Shown: positions 25,468 to 33,026 of the stretch, one piece after another
Layout of the letters: every line of letters starts with the position of its first letter
Numbering within the stretch: position 1 is the first letter of the stretch
Assembly: GCF_000241465.1 (NCBI RefSeq)
Contig: NZ_JH584236.1
Span: 99,205-135,941, forward strand
Length of the DNA: 36,737 bases
Origin: Sphingomonas echinoides ATCC 14820
Lineage (GTDB): Bacteria > Pseudomonadota > Alphaproteobacteria > Sphingomonadales > Sphingomonadaceae
Direction of reading: 5' to 3'
The notes under the pieces: model-generated
Databases searched by the model: none
What the model saw: only the letters and a program-made list of their open reading frames with translations
Told to the model about the DNA's origin: nothing
Program-made: the position numbers and the translations under genes

Positions 25468-25471
25468 CTAG
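25016..25471 (+). CDS. IS5-family transposase, second frame (OrfB, after -1 shift)
   Basis: The second part reads KRGTCANALGRSRGGFTSKI and on through HARCDNQGLPVGF, LLADKGYDGDRFRE and RNRVERMFGKLKQQRRIATR. This supplies the second Asp (KGYD region) and the catalytic Glu (VERMFGKL) of the DDE transposase. The stop codon TAG at 25469-25471 is formed by the target duplication, not by the IS itself. The frame is otherwise intact, so the element may be active. Confidence 0.86.
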   Translation, partial: KRGTCANALGRSRGGFTSKIHARCDNQGLPVGFILTSGEASDYTAAEPLMAIPVATPKALLADKGYDGDRFRESLLVRGILPIIPPRSNRKMPEHPDYCRYRDRNRVERMFGKLKQQRRIATRYDKTILSFESFLNLAASRLWLKSFVNTA

Positions 25472-26161
25472 GGTTTCGGCTTCAGCCGCTCCGCCGTGAT
25501 CAGGGGAAACCTCGCGTGGAGCAAGCGAGAAAAGAGCCTCGATAAAGGCGTCGGACCGAATAGGTTCCTGCCCAAAAATAGGCTCTGGAGCTTCTATGTC
25601 GCGGTTAAAGAAGGCCGAAGTCTCTTCTTCTGTTAAGTTGTACTCGTCTCGAAAGCGTCCGACAACAGCTTCGACATTATCGCTTTCATCAAACGAATCG
25701 TATCGCTGCGTCCAAATAGACATTGCAACAATTGGAATATCAATCGGGCGTTTTACAGAACGCCTAAGATCATTCTTTACAGACTCAATGTAATTATCGG
25801 TTGGCGTGACGGTCATGCCAACGCCAGTCTTGTCAATTCTAAAAACACGTGAGAAGGTCTTGCTTCGATCTAACGTAGAGTAGGTGCCTGATCGAGGATA
25901 GCCAACATGTCGCCACGGTGCATTTGGTGCAAATGGATTGAAGAACGCGTGATCGCTATCCACCGGAGTGCCGTCGGCGGCAGAAACTCCCATTAGACGA
26001 CGAGCTGCTGACTCCGTTGACATAGTGCGGATTGTGACGGGGTGATCCGGTGAAAGCCCCTCATGCTTTAATATGAGGAGGTCTACAAACAGCTTGTTGC
26101 AACTGTCTCGAAGCTGCTCAATCGCCCAAAGGATAGTCGGAAGTGTTATATACTTAGCCAT
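25439..26161 (-). CDS. Hypothetical protein with C-terminus altered by IS insertion
   Basis: 240 residues from ATG 26161 (AGGG five bases upstream; a GTG at 26167 is less likely), beginning MAKYITLPTILWAIEQLRDS. The N-terminal ~35 residues are helical. The middle contains TRKSVKNDLRR-like basic stretches and VAMSIWTQRYDSFDESDN, and the C-terminal part is acidic. No domain is recognised. The final LGRVDKRLQP is partly IS-encoded. With the IS and one CTAG removed, the frame reads LGREAMEE and stops at 24593, so only the last five or so residues were changed and the protein may still work. Confidence 0.7.
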   Translation of the reverse strand: MAKYITLPTILWAIEQLRDSCNKLFVDLLILKHEGLSPDHPVTIRTMSTESAARRLMGVSAADGTPVDSDHAFFNPFAPNAPWRHVGYPRSGTYSTLDRSKTFSRVFRIDKTGVGMTVTPTDNYIESVKNDLRRSVKRPIDIPIVAMSIWTQRYDSFDESDNVEAVVGRFRDEYNLTEEETSAFFNRDIEAPEPIFGQEPIRSDAFIEALFSLAPREVSPDHGGAAEAETLGRVDKRLQP

Positions 26162-26375
26162 TATCACCCTGCTTGATCCGAGCGCCCGCGAAATCTGACA
26201 AACTCAGGCAAATTGGAACAAATCCTCGGTCCGTCTGCCAGGTCCTCACGAGTCGCTTGTAGGGCACGAATTTTGGAAAAACAGAGTGTTGATTTCGCGT
26301 CGCTGACAAAACCGGGGGTGCCAACCCTATCGAAACGGATTCAACCCCGCCTCCACGTCTCCCCTGTTCAGGACG

Positions 26376-27275
26376 TCATCGCTCGCGATCGTCGTCACGG
26401 AGGGGAGGGGAAGGAGACTGATCCTTGCTTGGCGCCAGGTCGGCACTGCGTTGCGGATCTCGGGTGGGGATGACGCCATGCTTTTGTAGGATCGGCGTCA
26501 GCCTCTCAATCTCGCGATGCTTATAATGGGCCTCCTGTGGCGACAGCGGCCGACTGCGCTCGCTCTCCACTACCTCGCGAGCGCGAGGCTCGCCGGCACG
26601 CGCTGGGCCGGTAAGGTCGAAGCGATGGATCACCTCGCCGCCGCGTCGATAGATCGTGAGCTTGTCGGCCAGACGCCCCTCCTGAATCCGGTCCAGCGTG
26701 TCGAGCATCCCACGCAAGGCATTCTGATGGGCCTCCGTCGTGGTCATCCGCCCGATGCCCCGACTCTCCTTCTGCGCCGCATATCGCTGCAACACTCCAA
26801 GGCTCGACATTTCGGGGCTGACGGCCAAGGCGCGCGCATCGGTTCGGAACCCGGCATCCCGGAATTGCTGCAAGGTCGCCGCAACCGTCTCGGGGTTGCG
26901 CATCGTGCCTTCCACCAGAACATTGACGCGCCGCTGCGCGGCCTCGGCAATGGCCTTCTCGACCAATCGACCAGAATCGCGGTCGGTATAGAAGGCCGCG
27001 GTTTTGTCGTCGGCACGCTGCAAGCTCTTATAATGGGGCAAATAGGCGCGAAGATCGTCACCGATGATCTTCACCATTCCGCCGCTGCCCGCAAATTCGC
27101 GGGTAGCATGGTTCTGCATGGGGGTTTTGCCGGAGCCGGGTTGCCCCCCTAGAACAATCGCAGTCGGCTGCTCGACGCTCTCCGCGCCCCTGAATAGGCG
27201 GGGAGCTACGCGGGTTTCATAGATTTTCTGTAGGGCGTCGGGTGACAGGCTATGTCGTTCGGGGTCGCGGTCCAT
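26376..27275 (-). CDS. Zeta-toxin-family kinase
   Basis: 299 residues. The Walker A motif GGQPGSGKT (43-51) and the downstream IIGDDLRAYLPHYKSL segment match zeta/PezT toxins, which phosphorylate UDP-sugar cell-wall precursors. VNVLVEGTMRNPETV and the long Arg-rich second half, with a charged C-terminal tail (SPSPPLRDDDRER), are seen in the large plasmid-encoded versions. It begins eight bases after the stop of a 100-residue gene that could be its antitoxin. Plasmid stabilisation is the likely role, but some plasmid zeta-like proteins are of unknown function. Confidence 0.85.
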   Translation of the reverse strand: MDRDPERHSLSPDALQKIYETRVAPRLFRGAESVEQPTAIVLGGQPGSGKTPMQNHATREFAGSGGMVKIIGDDLRAYLPHYKSLQRADDKTAAFYTDRDSGRLVEKAIAEAAQRRVNVLVEGTMRNPETVAATLQQFRDAGFRTDARALAVSPEMSSLGVLQRYAAQKESRGIGRMTTTEAHQNALRGMLDTLDRIQEGRLADKLTIYRRGGEVIHRFDLTGPARAGEPRAREVVESERSRPLSPQEAHYKHREIERLTPILQKHGVIPTRDPQRSADLAPSKDQSPSPPLRDDDRER

Positions 27276-27283
27276 GCTGCCTC

Positions 27284-27586
27284 TTAGGCAGCGATGGGGA
27301 CGGCCTCGGCGGCGTCACGCGCGCGAACGATCGCGCTATACTCGGACAGCACTTGCCGGACATTCTCGGTGTCGGTCACGTTGAGCGAGTGCATGATTGC
27401 GGTCGCCTGATCCGTCCGCATTTCAAGCCATTCGATCCGCGCCGCGCTGGGAGCTGCCCGCTCCTGCTCAAACGCGATCTGCTCGCTATACCCGGCAATC
27501 ACATCATTGATGGCCTCTAGCGCTGCCTCATAGGCAACCGCCTGATCTTGGGTCCACATGGGGCCAGTATCGCCGCTCATCGTCAT
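27284..27586 (-). CDS. Small protein upstream of the zeta-like gene, putative antitoxin
   Basis: 100 residues beginning MTMSGDTGPMWTQDQAVAYE, with AGGA five bases before the ATG at 27586. It appears almost entirely helical (YEAALEAINDVIAGYSEQIA, then IEWLEMRTDQATAIMHSL) and acidic, as expected of a zeta-neutralising partner. I see no sequence signature of epsilon or PezA antitoxins. The assignment as antitoxin rests on order and the eight-base spacing to the kinase gene. Confidence 0.6.
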   Translation of the reverse strand: MTMSGDTGPMWTQDQAVAYEAALEAINDVIAGYSEQIAFEQERAAPSAARIEWLEMRTDQATAIMHSLNVTDTENVRQVLSEYSAIVRARDAAEAVPIAA

Positions 27587-27601
27587 GCCTTTCCTATATC
27601 A

Positions 27602-27730
27602 TCAAGTCTTGAACGAATAAAGAACGGCGTCGATCCAGCGAAGGGGGCCGGTGGAGGGGATGCTCCACCGGCCAGCACGACGAACAACCTTGGAGATTTC
27701 GCCTTCGTCCTCGGTTGTTCGGAAACTCAT
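27602..27730 (-). CDS. 42-residue coupled small protein
   Basis: This short frame, MSFRTTEDEGEISKVVRRAG onward to WIDAVLYSFKT, begins at ATG 27730, overlapping the stop of the DUF6884 gene by four bases (ATGA). The composition is protein-like with a compact strand-rich end (GRWSIPSTGPLRWIDAVLY). The overlap argues for translational coupling. No family is recognised. It is too short for many gene finders and easily missed. Confidence 0.5.
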   Translation of the reverse strand: MSFRTTEDEGEISKVVRRAGRWSIPSTGPLRWIDAVLYSFKT

Positions 27731-28353
27731 ATATCTGCGGTCGGTCGTGACAGCCACGCCAACTGCTCGCCAATAGCCAAGCCCTCCATGGGAGCGGCAG
27801 CGCGAGGCGCGATGCTCGGCCAGAGGGGCGCGCGATAGCTGCGGCCTGCGAGAACGATCAGTGGCGCGGCGACGTCCACAACCCGCGCCAGCTCGTCCAG
27901 CACGCGAGCGCCCCAAAGGCGGCGAGCGGGAGCGCCCATCTTCCCAAGAGTCGCATCATAGGGTTCGATGACCGCACCGGGGGCAATCAGGCCATGCTTT
28001 GCCGAAAGGATCAGCCAGGGCGATCCGGTGCGCTCGACATAGGCGCGGGCCTTGCGAAACCACGGGGAGATATAAAGGTCGCGCGCCTCAGCTGCGTGAT
28101 CCAGCTTCGCGGCAGCGCAAGCGACGAGGTAGACGGGGAGGGGGGCCGATGCTTCTTCGAGAACGGCTTCCCGGTCCACGTCGCCAAGCCAAGGCGCGAT
28201 GGCCCATTTCGTGATAGCGCGAAGCGCCTTCGCCCCTACGGGTTTCCGCTCGGTCGCGTGGCTGATCGTAGGGCCTCCGAACAAGTCAGGCTGCTCGCCA
28301 ATGACGTGGACACGCGGGATATAGCGCGGTTTGCGGATGCAATGGCGGGCCAT
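27727..28353 (-). CDS. DUF6884-domain protein
   Basis: 208 residues from ATG 28353 with GGAGGG upstream. After ~70 residues comes the DUF6884 pattern: YLVACAAAKL (75-84), ARDLYISPWFRKARAYVE (90-107) and LILSAKHGLIAP (114-125). This small alpha/beta domain occurs in many phage and plasmid proteins and is distantly similar to YaaA-type folds; the biochemical function is unsettled. It lies 58 bases downstream of the ParB-like gene in the same direction, with the small ORF and the zeta pair following, so all may form one backbone operon. Confidence 0.8.
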   Translation of the reverse strand: MARHCIRKPRYIPRVHVIGEQPDLFGGPTISHATERKPVGAKALRAITKWAIAPWLGDVDREAVLEEASAPLPVYLVACAAAKLDHAAEARDLYISPWFRKARAYVERTGSPWLILSAKHGLIAPGAVIEPYDATLGKMGAPARRLWGARVLDELARVVDVAAPLIVLAGRSYRAPLWPSIAPRAAAPMEGLAIGEQLAWLSRPTADI

Positions 28354-28411
28354 GGCGGTCCCTCCCTCTCTGCGTAAGAATGGGCGGGGGACCGAAGCCC
28401 CCCGCTTTGGA

Positions 28412-30550
28412 TCAAGCGGCCTCGTCGATCTGTTCGTGATCGTCGTCCCCCAGCTCGTCGTCCTCGTCCGCCTCCGGTTCCTCCTTGGCAGGGAGGGGTT
28501 CAACGGTGGCGCTCTCCATGAAGTCGGGAAGCCAGTTCACCGCTTCGGCAACATCGTCGGGGTGAAGGCCAAGCAACTTGGCGTCCTCTTCGTCGCAATT
28601 CGCGATGCGGGCACAGAACGCGGCGGTTTCGTTGCCCTTCATGCCCTTGGCGCGATCTGCCAGACCCCACGTTTCGAGAAGAGCAAGCCGGGCCTTGTTG
28701 GAGAAGGTGTTGAAAAACGCCTCGTCCAATTCGACGGTATCGCGCCAGCGTCCGAAACCGGCCTCGGCCTCGATGCAGTTGCCAAGCTCGCGGACCATGC
28801 GCGGGGTGCGGCCATCGGAATAAACCGAAGTCGTCGCCAAGAGCATGTGACCGGCGATCATCGCCGCCACCTTGTTCTTGTCCGTGGTGGGGAGATTGCG
28901 GAACAGCGCGAAGCCTTCAATCGGATCGCGAGCCGTCATCCACTCACCCGACGCCAAGCCTTCCTTGGTGGTGAGCCACGCGGCGCGCTCGGGGCGGCGG
29001 CCGACAAGATCGTGAATCTTGGTGGTGCCGTCCTCGTCGTGCGGAAGGTCGTTGATCCCCTGCGGTTCGCCATGGAAATAGACGGTATTCCCATATCCGT
29101 GCGTCGGGGTCAGGATCGTGCGGGCCTGCGTGAACAGCATGAAGTCGAGCGCGAGCGACGAACCGGCGGAAGCGGACTGCATTAGCTCGGCCCGGATCAT
29201 ATCGCGGCGGATCAACATCATGACCTGCATGTTGTCCTTCGATAGCCCGAAACGCGCGCGCTCGGCCTCTGCCGGTGTCGGCGCTGGCTTGGCTTCGCGC
29301 TGCTCGGTCGCGCCCTTGGGCAGTTCCGCACCCTTCGCCGCGCGATCTGCAAACCACAGCTCTACGTCAAAACTGCCATCGTTCTCGATGGACGCGACGG
29401 CAACGACCGCGCCCTTCTTGGGCAGGATGATAGTGCGCTGCGCGTCCAGCTCGGCAATTTCGCTCGCCAGCTTCTCGTAAGCCTCTTCCTGATCGGCCAG
29501 CGGCTCGTCATCCTCCCCGATCATTGCAGCGAGGCGCGTTTCCATCGACGCATAGATTTTCGCGAGGTCTTTGGGGAGGTCGCCCCGCTTCGGATTGCGA
29601 ATGCGAAGCTCATGGTCGGTCGAAAGATAGCCGTATTGCTTGATCTGCGGAGGTGTCGCCGCCCACGAAAACTGTAGGTCGGCAAGCCCCCACTTCTCGC
29701 CAAGCACACGGCCATTGCGGGAGATATTATGCTCGAACCGATCCTTATCCTCGGTCATGCGCTGCTCGACTAGCTGGTGCAGCACATCGGGGCTTTGGAC
29801 GATGCCAGCGCCATCCTGCGCGAACAAATCGGCCTCAAATTCGCCGCCTGCTGCGCGGTAAGTCTCGACGCCGACATAGCACATTAGCTTGGTCAGTTCG
29901 TGATTGCCGGAGTTCATTGCCTTGCGGATGGCACTCGCATTCTTCTCGTGCGGGCGGGTCGCCTCCTTCTCCAACTGGCGATAGACCGCGATCTGTAGCA
30001 AACGATCCTCCGTCGCCGCGTATGCCTGTGCCTGGGCGTCATCGATCTCGCCCGCGCTGTAGAGGTCCATGATCTCGGGATGAAGGTTCGCAATCCGCAT
30101 GATGCGCGCGGTGCGGGCCACATCGTAGCCGAACATCGCGCCCAACTCTTCTAGGGTGGCCTCGGGGCGCTCGGCCCGAATGGCGGCGAAACCCATATAC
30201 ACATCAGGCAGGGCCATCGCTTCGCGCGCGCGGTTCTCGGCCATGCTGATTTCCGTGACCTTGCTCAAGTCATCGACCTTCATACACGGGAAAGTGAGTG
30301 CCTTCCGGTTCGGATCCGCCTCGGCCAATGCCGTGAGAAGGCGGCGACGGCGATCCCCGGCGATTACCTCATATCCCCCGGCCTCGCGCGGGATCACGAC
30401 CATGGGTTGAATAAGACCAACCGACAGCAAGGAAGCGGAGATTTCGGTATCGCTCGCGGCGCTGGACGGTTTCTTGCGAACATTCTGCTCGCTGCGGTGA
30501 AGTTGATCGACTGTCAGGTGCAGGATCGTGGGCTTTGAAGTCTTAGCCAT
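28412..30550 (-). CDS. Large ParB/Spo0J-family protein
   Basis: 712 residues from ATG 30550. The N-terminal ParB domain has VGLIQPMVVIPREAGGYEVI, the arginine-rich GDRRRR (65-70) and AENRARE (104-110) motifs, corresponding to the CTP-binding boxes. A helix-turn-helix follows (about 128-165, EELGAMFGYDVARTARIMRI). The remaining ~500 residues are far longer than in partition ParB and have no clear domain; the tail is very acidic (EADEDDELGDDDHEQ). A separate short parA/partner pair exists at the left end, and no parA adjoins this gene. It may therefore be a regulator or nuclease-like ParB relative rather than a second partition protein. Confidence 0.85.
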   Translation of the reverse strand: MAKTSKPTILHLTVDQLHRSEQNVRKKPSSAASDTEISASLLSVGLIQPMVVIPREAGGYEVIAGDRRRRLLTALAEADPNRKALTFPCMKVDDLSKVTEISMAENRAREAMALPDVYMGFAAIRAERPEATLEELGAMFGYDVARTARIMRIANLHPEIMDLYSAGEIDDAQAQAYAATEDRLLQIAVYRQLEKEATRPHEKNASAIRKAMNSGNHELTKLMCYVGVETYRAAGGEFEADLFAQDGAGIVQSPDVLHQLVEQRMTEDKDRFEHNISRNGRVLGEKWGLADLQFSWAATPPQIKQYGYLSTDHELRIRNPKRGDLPKDLAKIYASMETRLAAMIGEDDEPLADQEEAYEKLASEIAELDAQRTIILPKKGAVVAVASIENDGSFDVELWFADRAAKGAELPKGATEQREAKPAPTPAEAERARFGLSKDNMQVMMLIRRDMIRAELMQSASAGSSLALDFMLFTQARTILTPTHGYGNTVYFHGEPQGINDLPHDEDGTTKIHDLVGRRPERAAWLTTKEGLASGEWMTARDPIEGFALFRNLPTTDKNKVAAMIAGHMLLATTSVYSDGRTPRMVRELGNCIEAEAGFGRWRDTVELDEAFFNTFSNKARLALLETWGLADRAKGMKGNETAAFCARIANCDEEDAKLLGLHPDDVAEAVNWLPDFMESATVEPLPAKEEPEADEDDELGDDDHEQIDEAA

Positions 30551-30944
30551 TGTGCTGTTTCCCTTCTTAAAATGGAGCCGAAGGCGATGGCCCCATCGAC
30601 TTCTGCCAAGTGGCGAACTGGGTCGGGGAATGGCGCAAATATGGGCTGATCGCGGGGGAGGGGGATCACCCGGCCTGCACAGAGCGCAGCGAAGGAAGGG
30701 CGGGGAAACCCCCGCGATCACCAAGCGGAGCCGCGCAGCGGCGTAGACGGCCAGGCCCTTGCGCCAGGGGGCAGGAACAGGCCCCGGTCCTGCAAACAGC
30801 GCGGCGGCAATGCCGCCTCATATCCTGACCGGGACGGCGCTTGATCTAGTAGGCTAAAGTAACGGCGTCGAAACCACTTGTGGAAGGTGTTGCCATATTC
30901 TGTTTACAGGCTTGGCCTAAGTCGCATGATAAACGGAGACAAAC
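30551..30944. other. Divergent control region between parB-like gene and nuclease cassette
   Basis: About 390 bases with no convincing gene. It is GC-rich in its middle third, carries the 12-bp inverted repeat listed separately, and must hold promoters for both directions. A GGGGAAACCCC mini-hairpin lies at about 30702-30712. Confidence 0.5.
30647..30720. repeat. Perfect 12-bp inverted repeat upstream of the ParB-like gene
   Basis: TGATCGCGGGGG (30647-30658) and CCCCCGCGATCA (30709-30720) are exact complements separated by 50 bases. The position upstream of a DNA-binding protein gene suggests an operator or looping site, but function is unproven. Confidence 0.5.
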
Positions 30945-31574
30945 TTGATCGTCATTGAGGATCTGATGGCAAGCCTAGCAGTGCGTCGGCCCGTGTTCTG
31001 CTCCGAAGCTGATTTCCAGCATGAGCTTGCCTATGAAATTCGGAAGAACGATCCGAATCTAAATGTAAGGCTGGAATGGCCGTTAACCGCCCCCGCGCGG
31101 GGCGCGATCGATGTTATCGTGATCGGCGAAACCCGGTTCGCCCTGGAACTCAAATATCTCAGCAAGGGCTTTTCGACCACGCTCGACGGGGAGCCGGTCA
31201 CGCTGAAGCAGCACGGGGCACATGACCAGCGCCGCTATGACGTGTGCAAGGATGTGACGCGCATGGAAGCCTATGCGGAGGCAACCGGCTATGGCGCTGG
31301 CGTCTTGGTTCTCACCAACGATCCAAGCTATTGGCAGCCGCGGGCGCGCACTGACACTGTAGATGCAGCCTTCAACCTTTGCGACCTGCGCGAGCTGACC
31401 GGCTCGCTCGCTTGGCACGAACTGGCGAAGCCAGGGACAACGAAAAACCGCGAAGCGGCCTTAGAAATCAAGGGGCGATATGCCCTCACTTGGCAGGACT
31501 ACAATCGGATCGACGGTAAAGCTGGCCTGTTCCGCTACCTGTGGATTCCGGTTGCATCACCGACCCGGGGTTAG
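30945..31574 (+). CDS. Predicted PD-(D/E)XK-fold nuclease-like protein, cassette gene 1
   Basis: 209 residues from a TTG start at 30945 with GGAG six bases upstream; an ATG at 30966 with GAGG ahead is the alternative. The pattern of a restriction-like core is present: Glu27 in a helix (DFQHELAYEIRK), Asp56 in GAIDVIVIG, and Glu68-x-Lys70 in FALELKY. A KQHGAHDQRRYDVCKDV segment and a VLVLTNDPSYW strand follow, as in nuclease folds that bind DNA through the next helix. It is the first of three rightward genes with nuclease-type motifs and is divergent from the ParB-like gene. Activity is predicted, not shown. Confidence 0.7.
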   Translation: MIVIEDLMASLAVRRPVFCSEADFQHELAYEIRKNDPNLNVRLEWPLTAPARGAIDVIVIGETRFALELKYLSKGFSTTLDGEPVTLKQHGAHDQRRYDVCKDVTRMEAYAEATGYGAGVLVLTNDPSYWQPRARTDTVDAAFNLCDLRELTGSLAWHELAKPGTTKNREAALEIKGRYALTWQDYNRIDGKAGLFRYLWIPVASPTRG

Positions 31575-31618
31575 GGGCGTAGGCGCGATCGATGGGCGTT
31601 GAAGGGGGAAGTAAACTC

Positions 31619-32167
31619 ATGGCGAGCATTGACATGCATTCGCATCATTCGACGTTGCGGGAGCGCATCGTCGAGCATGTCTTCGTGGGTGAAGCCCTCC
31701 GCACGCTATGGCGGCGCGGAATAACCGACGTGGAAGTCTTGCGATCTGAGTTCGACGCGCATGGTTACGATCTGGTCATGGGGCGAGGGCCTGTCGTTCG
31801 CCATATCCAGTTCAAGACTGGCATCCGTAGTAAGCCAGCGCCGGTCTCAGTGGGGCGAGCCCTCGCAGACAAACCCAGCGGCTGCGTTATCTGGATTTGC
31901 GTGACGCTCGATCTAGATCTTGGGCCGTTCTGGTGGTTCGGAGGGGCACCCGGCGAACCGCTTCCTGACCTGTCGGGCTTCGCGAGTCCAAAGCGTATCG
32001 GCCGCCGTGAAGGCGGCGATCGGCCGCTTCGGGTCAATCATAGCAAGGTGCCGGCCAAGCATTTTCGGCGGATCGACACGATGGACGCTATGCTAGAAAC
32101 GCTATTCGGCCCGCTGCCGCATGACGCTGCCCCGGTCGTCGTGGACGACGCGGGAGCTGAGGCCTGA
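31619..32167 (+). CDS. Predicted PD-(D/E)XK-like protein, cassette gene 2
   Basis: 182 residues from ATG 31619 (GGGGGAAG upstream; an ATG at 31592 lacks a ribosome site). Glu19 lies in a starting helix (LRERIVEHVFVGEALRTLW). SEFDAHGYDLVM supplies Asp51 and RHIQFKTG supplies Gln64-x-Lys66, the D-(Q/E)xK arrangement of restriction-like folds. Trp-rich strands follow (CVIWICVTLDLDLGPFWWFG). It begins 44 bases after gene 1, and its TGA shares a base with the ATG of gene 3, so it is coupled to the GIY-YIG gene. The low-sequence-identity fold call needs structural support. Confidence 0.68.
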   Translation: MASIDMHSHHSTLRERIVEHVFVGEALRTLWRRGITDVEVLRSEFDAHGYDLVMGRGPVVRHIQFKTGIRSKPAPVSVGRALADKPSGCVIWICVTLDLDLGPFWWFGGAPGEPLPDLSGFASPKRIGRREGGDRPLRVNHSKVPAKHFRRIDTMDAMLETLFGPLPHDAAPVVVDDAGAEA

Positions 32168-32997
32168 TGCTCACATTTGGCAATCTTCTGGACCTAGCGG
32201 GTATTAGCCGAAGCTCGGTTCGGCTTCTGCGACACCAAGATAACAGGCATCCGGGGTTCCCGACGCCATATGCCCTCTGGCGGGACCATAGGAGCCGCTT
32301 TGAGGCGTATCAGGAAACCCAAGGGGTAGGCGACGCCCCGGACCTACGCGCACCCTATTGGGCATCCTTCGTCGGTGTTCCTGGGAAGGAAACCCTGTTC
32401 GTCGGTCTGTACTCTGCAGAGCTGATCGGGCCGCTAGCCGAAGATCGGCCGCATCCTGTCACCGGAGGAGTGGAACCGGCAGGAAGCTGCAACCAATATC
32501 GGCTAGCGCTGCTGCCCGAGCTGGCCGAATATGCGGGCCGGCTCTGGATCGATTGGGGCAAGGGCTATCGCGCGTGGATTCAGCGTGGCGATCGCGTTCC
32601 AAAGCCGGTTGTCGAGCTTCGCCGGACCTTTCGCGAAGATCCGTTCCCCGGCTTCGCGGCATTGATCCTGAACCTCTCTGATATTGAGACAATGCCGGCC
32701 CATTGGGCGGAGGCTCTGCGCGCGACGCGCGGAATTTACCTCCTTACGTGCCCGCGAACGCGGGAACAGTATGTCGGTATGGCGTCCAGCGGAGAGGGCT
32801 TTCTTGGCCGCTGGCGCGAGTATTTCGCATCCGGGCATGGAGGGAATGTCGCGCTGAAAAGCCGCGATCCGAGCGATTATCAGGTGTCGATCTTGGAGAC
32901 CGTCGGCACCTCCGCCACTATGGCCGATCTGATCGAATTGGAATGCCGCTGGAAGGATAAGCTGCAAAGCCGCCAAATGGGCCTCAATCGCAATTAA
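32167..32997 (+). CDS. GIY-YIG nuclease with a novel N-terminal domain, cassette gene 3
   Basis: 276 residues. The C-terminal ~90 residues are a GIY-YIG domain: RGIYLL (188-193), QYVG (201-204), the catalytic Arg215 in FLGRWREY, Glu257/Glu259 in LIELECRW and a late Asn274 in GLNRN. All expected residues are present. The N-terminal ~180 residues (LLRHQDNRHPGFPTPYALW, YWASFVGVPGKETLFVGLYS, RLWIDWGKGYRAWIQR) match no domain that I know and could recognise target or partner. The start overlaps the gene 2 stop (TGATG). The cassette ends here, convergent with umuC. Confidence 0.8.
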   Translation: MLTFGNLLDLAGISRSSVRLLRHQDNRHPGFPTPYALWRDHRSRFEAYQETQGVGDAPDLRAPYWASFVGVPGKETLFVGLYSAELIGPLAEDRPHPVTGGVEPAGSCNQYRLALLPELAEYAGRLWIDWGKGYRAWIQRGDRVPKPVVELRRTFREDPFPGFAALILNLSDIETMPAHWAEALRATRGIYLLTCPRTREQYVGMASSGEGFLGRWREYFASGHGGNVALKSRDPSDYQVSILETVGTSATMADLIELECRWKDKLQSRQMGLNRN

Positions 32998-33001
32998 AAC
33001 G

Positions 33002-33019
33002 GCGCTACTCTTTCAGCGC
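33002..33019. terminator. Weak bidirectional hairpin between convergent genes
   Basis: GCGCT (33002-33006) and AGCGC (33015-33019), flanked by AAAA on the left and TTT on the right, lie between the ends of the GIY-YIG and umuC genes. The stem is short, so function is tentative. Confidence 0.3.
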
Positions 33020-33026
33020 TTTGGTT

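Noticed and set aside
28412..30550. ParB-like gene as the main partition protein of the plasmid
   Set aside because: No adjacent parA, about twice the usual length, and a complete short partition pair exists at 459-1477.
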